Part shown: positions 58,944-64,000 of the stretch, piece by piece
Layout: each line of letters starts with the position of its first letter
Position numbering within the stretch: the first letter of the stretch is position 1
Source of the DNA: Cephalopachus bancanus
Taxonomy: Eukaryota; Chordata; Mammalia; Primates; Tarsiidae
Assembly (NCBI GenBank): GCA_027257055.1
Contig: JAPVLO010000233.1
Location: forward strand, 744,001 to 808,000
DNA: 64,000 nucleotides
Direction: 5' to 3'
Notes under the pieces: model-generated
What the model was told of the DNA's origin: nothing
Seen by the model: the letters and a program-made list of their open reading frames with translations, nothing else
The model's database searches: none
Position numbers and translations under genes: made by a program

Positions 58944-60289
58944 GAAAAGTTTATGGAAGGTAGACTACATGTGGAAAAACTGTGTCATATTTTTCTGCAA
59001 ATATTTACTTATGAACAATTTATATCCATAATAAATAATTTTCTAAGTTAAAAGAGAGGAACAGAATGAAAAGTTAACCTACTCAGAAGAAACTTACGGG
59101 ACTCAATGGCTATACTATTTCCCCCTCTGTTTACGAGCAAAGAAAATGGGTTACATGACTGACTGCATCTGAGTTGATCCCAGGCCTGGGCTCAGACCCT
59201 GCAGGTGAGCGGAGAAGCTTCATGGCCCAACTGACATGTATCGACAAGTGGAGATGCACGTGTCTAGATGTCCAGCAGTTCTTCTCCCATACATCTAAAC
59301 ACACCCACAGTGTACTCGCAAGCAGAGAGGGCTTTCTCAATATAAATGATGAGAACCCCAGCCCTTCTCTTTCAGAGTCATTAATGCGCCTTGACCCAGG
59401 CTAGAAGGAGGAAAGGACAGAGGTGTCAGAGAACAGAATCCCTAAGGGTAGTTAGAGAGCGAACCAGCAGAACTGTCTCAACACCAAGGGTTAGGCACTT
59501 GTAGGTCCATGGCAGATCTTGGTGAATGGCCAGATTATGCTCTCAGACAGTGAAGGTGGGACGAGAAAGCCAGGCCCCTGGAACCGCTGCAACAGAGTTC
59601 TTGCCCCTTGAGGGACCACTGCAGCGCAGGCGAGTCAGCAGGACCTGGTCTGGGGGCAGTACCCAGGAGCTGGCACTGGCAGACGGCAGTGGCTCTACTG
59701 GGTCACTTCTCTATATTCTTCTTGAATTTCAGGAAGTGGCAAGAACATGCTCTGTCTTCAGCAACAGCAGTAATACAGCACCAGGACCAGCAGGGTTGAG
59801 CAGTTCTACCAGAATCTTACCTTCATGCAAGTGCCAGGGTATTCAATTCCCTTAAGACATGTTGGCAAGTGCAAGAACTTTGTCATTCCAGGGACCCAGG
59901 CAGCCTGGCTTTGGGGACTTCATCTCCAACCTTTCCTAGCAAATATAACACAGAGGGAACCATATCATTTTCCTTTTGGGGGAACAGCAGGTGGCTCTAC
60001 TACCGAGGTGCAGGGACAACATTAAGGATTTGCTAGAATCTTGGCTATGCTGATGTAAAAGAGGAAAGCAAGGATGGCATGCAACATCTGGGCCAGCTGT
60101 GGATTTTGTCCCCAAATAGGCAGACATCAAGACTGACTCCAGGACAAGCATGAGCACCAACTGTGATTTACTGAAGACATCAAGAATAGGTGCTGGTGGT
60201 AGCACTATGACTGGACATCTTGTTTAGGGTTCTATTTTGAGGAACAAGGGTAACATTGCAGGACTCTAGTTTCTTTCCTTCCTTTTTCC
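58944..60289. other. Unassigned stretch
   Basis: 59500-60240 has more even base composition and open frames up to 109 codons on the plus strand, but no family features or splice-consistent structure that I can defend. Confidence 0.45.
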
Positions 60290-60370
60290 CCGCTGATTTA
60301 TTTACTGGCAAATATTTATGCATAATTATGAACAAAACACTGTGCCAACACATTTAGACCCAGAGATTAT
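60290..60370 (-). mobile_element. Possible L2 3'-end fragment
   Basis: GCAAATATTTATGCATAATT, CAAAACACTGTGCCAACACA resembles reversed L2 terminal sequence. Weak. Confidence 0.35.
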
Positions 60371-60857
60371 GAAATGATGAAAAACAGAAAAATCTTGAGC
60401 AATACATTCAGAAAGATGTTTGTGGGCAGAACCTGGGAGGCATTCTAGAGTTGAATCCATCCTTAAAACAGTTGTCCTCTGCCAAAAAACTAGATCAGGA
60501 TGTGAACTTAAACCCCTTCTCATTTGTCACAGCCCAAGAAACAAGATTAGAGAGATGCAGCCTTACAGAGAAGGAGAAAGGGAGACAGAGACAGAAAGGG
60601 AGCGAAAGAGGGGAGTGGGCATTCCTGGTGTAATAAACAACTGCACCAGGCACCTCGCAGATTTTGAAATCTATTGTATAAATGTATGTAATACAAGAAC
60701 TTCAAAGTAAGCTAATGATGACTAGATCCTTTAAAGTCTGGGTCTGAAGCAGTGTGAGATGGAAGCATCCCTGCATCTGCCATAAAGGATGCCAGGAGCT
60801 TCAACTCTGCCTCTAAACAAATGAGGCCCACAGAAAAGCATTGGCAAATATTCACAT
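60371..60857. other. Unassigned stretch with a purine-rich tract
   Basis: G/A-rich tract at about 60564-60620 (GGAGAAAGGGAGACAGAGAC core). Otherwise unrecognised. Confidence 0.5.
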
Positions 60858-61217
60858 TAAAGGTGTGGGGTACAATGCAGGGTGAGGTATACAAATGTTC
60901 ATTATGCAGGTATATTTCACATCGTAACTTGACATTGCATGTCCTTCAGAATCAATTAACATATCTATGTTGGCTGAATTTACTCATGGCACGCCTATCT
61001 CGCATCATCAGGGTCTCTTCCAGTTGGTAGCCATCGACACAGTCACCTTGTTGAACCTCCCAATCGTTTGAAACTGTCACTTGACTGGAAGGCTCCAAGA
61101 ACATGATTCTGGGATGTGAGTGAGACTAGCTTTTTAAACTCCCTTGTTCCAAGCCTGTAACCTTATGGAGGGAGAGAGTGAGCCCTGTCTGGTCAGATGC
61201 CTACATCATAGGGTCAT
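60858..61217 (-). repeat. L1-tailed repeat, copy A (reverse)
   Basis: On the minus strand it ends with an L1-type 3' end (reverse of GGTGTGGGGTACAATGCAGG and GGTATACAAATGTTCATTAT), but its ~310-base body does not match the L1 3' UTR seen elsewhere in the window. It is the inverted partner of 62455-62826. Confidence 0.88.
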
Positions 61218-61739
61218 AAACAAGAAGAGTTCTGAGCAGACTGGGATGCTCATCAGTGCGAAGACAGCAAGGGACAAGGCATCAAGTGAGAGGCAGCATA
61301 AGGTGAACTGCGATATATGATTCGCTTATTTCTGTTAGGGAAACCATGATTCAGTCTTTCTCAGCTAATCTTTAGGAAATCTGAGCTAACAAACTCCTAC
61401 AGGTAGTTTTATAGATTCCCAAATTCCTATCAAGGTGCAGGAGCTCAGCCAAGACCAATCTGATCAGAAACATCCTTGCGTATCCTTGTCAGAGGGTGCT
61501 ACACATTACAACGATGCGGTAGAAAATACACCAAAGAATAGGAATGGACTGCCTCCATGCCCCCAGCTGAACGGGAGAAGTGAACTCTTTATATAAATGC
61601 CATGCAAAAACTAGTAAGTCCCATAAAAGAAACACAGATAAAACACTGTGAGAATTTGGAAGAAGAATAAATGACTTCTGTCTGGAGAAGGAAGCAGGAA
61701 GAATGTTGAGGACAGAGTTTTTATGGCCAATAAAGTGTA
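61218..61739. other. Unassigned loop sequence, part 1
   Basis: Between the inverted repeats; nothing recognised. Confidence 0.5.
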
Positions 61740-61970
61740 GTACAAAGGCTCAAAGCCTAGACTTTGGGGGAAGGCAGCTTGGATCTGAGTCTGGCTCCTC
61801 AGCCTTATTGGCTTTGTGAACTCAGGCAGTTTGCTAAGCTTCTCTGAACCATCATTTCTGAAGTTAGTAAGTGCAGACTGGAACAACGCATCCCTCCAGG
61901 GCGACATGTAGGAATCTCTCAAGTTAACATGGAGCCTTGCACCTTGATAAACATGCTCAGATGCTGTTAG
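61740..61970 (-). mobile_element. MIR SINE
   Basis: Reversed MIR: GGCAGCTTGGATCTGAGTCT, TTTGTGAACTCAGGCAGTTT, GCTTCTCTGAACCATCATTT, GGAGCCTTGCACCTTGATAA. Confidence 0.68.
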
Positions 61971-62454
61971 CTGCCGTCATTATTATAGGGGAGGTCTTTG
62001 ATGAGCACTGCCTCAAAGGCTAAGGAAGACTCTGGATCGTGGGATGGGGGCAGGGCTGTGGCAGGAAAGCTATGACAAAGCCATGGTGTGAGAGGGTGTG
62101 TAATGTCGCTCTTCCCTCATCTCTCCTCTCCACCCTCCTGCCCTGTTAAAGCAAACACGACACTACGGTTGGAATGAGGAGTGCTGCGTGTCCTCACATG
62201 ACCTTGTGGCGGCTTGCTCTCCCTGCATGTGTGAGCGAGGGTGAGGGGCTGAGGGGCAAAAGGCTTAACATCATCCACTCTTTGTGTACACAGGCATGCC
62301 GGTCTTGAGTGCCACTCCTGTCGTGGCTGTGCAGCTCAATCAACCCAGCCCCAAAACGCAGACTTTAACATAGACTCTAAGCTTACTGCTTTATCTCTGG
62401 GCTTAAGTAGGAAACAAGTGCTCACTGGCAGTGTCTCCTTTAAACCTAAACATG
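61971..62454. other. Unassigned loop sequence, part 2
   Basis: Nothing recognised. Confidence 0.5.
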
Positions 62455-62826
62455 ATGACCCTATTATGTTGGCATCTGACCAGACAGGGCTCACTCTCTC
62501 CCTCCATAAGGTTACAGGTTTGGAACAAGGGAGTTTAAAAAGCTAGTCTCGCTCACATCCCAGAATCATGTTCTAGGAGCCTTCCAGTCAAGTGACAGTT
62601 TCAAACGTTGGGAGGTTCAATGAGGTGACTGTGTCGATGGTCACCAACCGGAAGAGACCCTGATGCTGTGAGGTAGGAGTGCCATGAGTAAATTCAGCCA
62701 ACATAAAGTTAATTGATTCTGAAGGACATGCAAGGTCAAGTTAAGATGGAAATATATCTGCATCATGAACATCTGCACACCTAACCCTGAATTATACCCC
62801 ACATCTTTAAAATTAAAAATTAAAAA
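62455..62826 (+). repeat. L1-tailed repeat, copy B (forward)
   Basis: Body of ~310 bases with phrases CTGACCAGACAGGGCTCACT, AAAAAGCTAGTCTCGCTCAC, TCAAGTGACAGTTTCAAACG, GAATTTACTCATGGCAC (reversed), then the L1-type end CACACCTAACCCTGAATTAT and an A-rich tail (62803-62826). About 90 percent identical by eye to copy A. It could be a non-autonomous L1-tailed SINE or an inverted duplication. Confidence 0.88.
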
Positions 62827-62939
62827 CATAAGATGTGAAATATTCAGTCCCTTTCTTTTCCTCTACTTTCCCCTGCAACATAGGTCTGGATAATAATCAA
62901 AGCAAGGAGAAGTATTTCACAGAGACCTTGAAAGCTTTC

Positions 62940-63080
62940 AGTTCAATTCAATTTAATCTAATCCAATTCACTTCATGTTTACTGGGTGTGCAATGTATGT
63001 ATTTAGGTCAATGCATAGAGTTTTCCTAGGGATACAAAAATGCCTATGATCGTCTCTGACCTTTCAGGTTTTACAATCTG
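62940..63080 (-). mobile_element. L2 3'-end fragment
   Basis: TGTTTACTGGGTGTGCAATG, AGGGATACAAAAATGCCTAT, CGTCTCTGACCTTTCAGG: reversed L2 terminal order. Confidence 0.5.
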
Positions 63081-63124
63081 AATTTGCAGAGACAAGACAA
63101 CTAAACAGAAAATATTAAAGCACA

Positions 63125-63325
63125 GCAATAAAGCGCTCAGACTCTGGAGTCAGGCAGTTACTATGTGGCATTATGCAAATCATTTAACCTTTCTGTGCCT
63201 CGATTTTTTGAACTATAAAAAGATAACATTGTTTTAACTCATAAAGTCACTTTGAGGATTAACTGAGACAGTATACACAAAGCACTTAGAATAAGGCATG
63301 GCATGGAGTATTAATTATTCATTAT
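63125..63325 (-). mobile_element. MIR SINE
   Basis: Reversed MIR: AGACTCTGGAGTCAGGCAGT, AAATCATTTAACCTTTCTGT, GCCTCGATTTTTTGAACTAT, GAGGATTAACTGAGACAGTA, AAGCACTTAGAATAAGGCAT. Confidence 0.85.
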
Positions 63326-63482
63326 TGTGACTCTAGTTATTAAGAGGATTCAGTCTTAACACCTCAGCTTGGCATACATGGCCATTCTGCAGCCTCAACT
63401 CCTGTTCTGCCCCAACAGAAACCCAGGTGCCAGCCACATCAGACCAGTACTGTTGCTTTCTTTCCTTACCCTGAAGCAACAT

Positions 63483-63710
63483 GGTAGCTCGACAGATCTG
63501 GGTTCAAGTCACAGTTCCACCACTGGATAACATATTAACAGAATGAGCACTTACCACACAAGGTGTTTATCTGTCTGACTCCCCAAGTTGACTGTGAGCC
63601 CCTCTAAGGCAGAGACTTGGGTTGAATTCATCTTTGTGCCCCAGAGTGCCTGATACATGAAATTTGCTTAGTAAATCTCTGTTGAATGAATGAATGAACA
63701 AACAAAGGGT
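63483..63710 (+). mobile_element. MIR scrap followed by L2 3' end
   Basis: 63483-63530 (GATCTGGGTTCAAGTCACAG) is a reversed-MIR phrase. 63585-63710 is a forward L2 end: GACTGTGAGCCCCTCTAAGG, CAGAGACTTGGGTTGAATTC, GTGCCTGATACATGAAATTT, TTGAATGAATGAATGAAC. Confidence 0.7.
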
Positions 63711-64000
63711 AATGCTAGTAGGAGGAACATTCTAAAGATGTGAAAACCTGGGGGTTTGAGAGAACTGTCTGGTTGGTTTGTGTAAGGGAGTTTGAGGACT
63801 AACCTGAGAACCTTGCTGTAGGTTTTTGAGGATTGTGGGTGCTGGCTGGGCTGGGTTCAGGAGTCAAAACCGAGGGCAATAGAGAGACAGAAAAGGCTTT
63901 CAAACAGGACACATGCAGGAGAAAGATGGTAGAAGCTGGTAATTTGATAGACATGGGGGACAAATGATCATTAACTAACGATAAAGTGAATGATGGTACC
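63711..64000. other. Unassigned end of window
   Basis: Nothing recognised. Confidence 0.5.

Noticed and set aside
59526..59855. 109-codon plus-strand frame in evenly composed sequence
   Set aside because: No start context, domain or splice sites that I could defend, and a second frame overlaps it.

Overview
This window reads as intergenic or intronic primate nuclear DNA made almost entirely of layered retrotransposons. I found no host protein-coding gene, no exon I would defend, no tRNA or rRNA gene and no CRISPR array. The lineage inference rests on the Alu copies. All are dimeric 7SL-derived Alus, but the least decayed ones carry a diagnostic head (CTCGGTGGCTCAGCCTG), a GCGGGTTCGAGACCCGC block, and an ending ACTCCAACTC before the A-tail. 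That is unlike human AluJ, AluS or AluY and fits a strepsirrhine primate. The younger L1 copies share a 3' end (CCTAACCCTGAATTGTACCCC) that is also unlike human L1PA. I saw no tRNA-derived SINEs of the galago or loris type, so a lemur is the better guess; this is inference.

Layout. 1-8.5 kb: an L1 3' fragment, L2 and MIR fossils, Alus including an L-R-R three-monomer unit, and a mariner transposase relic near 8.1 kb. 8.5-13.9 kb: two ancient sense L1 fragments with a stacked Alu array, then antisense L2 and an L1/Alu pair. 13.9-17.7 kb: mostly unassigned. 17.7-22.9 kb: ancient antisense L1 split by Alus, then L2. 23-31.8 kb: Alus, L2 and unassigned sequence. 31.8-38.3 kb: a structurally full-length L1 with 5' UTR, ORF1, ORF2, 3' UTR and a short target duplication; both ORFs are broken. 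38.3-51 kb: MIR, a 5'-truncated L1 with a 16-bp target duplication, two MLT1-type LTRs, a possible ERV1 LTR, Alus, and an inverted repeat at 48.4-49.4 kb. 51-58 kb: MIR, Alus, and a twin-primed (internally inverted) L1 with a 16-bp target duplication. 58-64 kb: a MER2-like DNA transposon split by a young Alu, and a striking pair of inverted 360-bp repeats ending in an L1-type tail.

Nothing here looks like a cooperating gene system. The coherent story is L1 machinery: target duplications, A-tails, TTTT/AA-type insertion sites and twin priming show L1 driving its own spread and that of Alu and perhaps of a third L1-tailed family. The most interesting leads are the L1-tailed inverted pair, the tRNA-like promoter boxes of the young Alus, the inverted repeat at 48.4-49.4 kb, and a foreign insert within an Alu at 45.2 kb. 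All family names and boundaries are by eye; no database search was possible.
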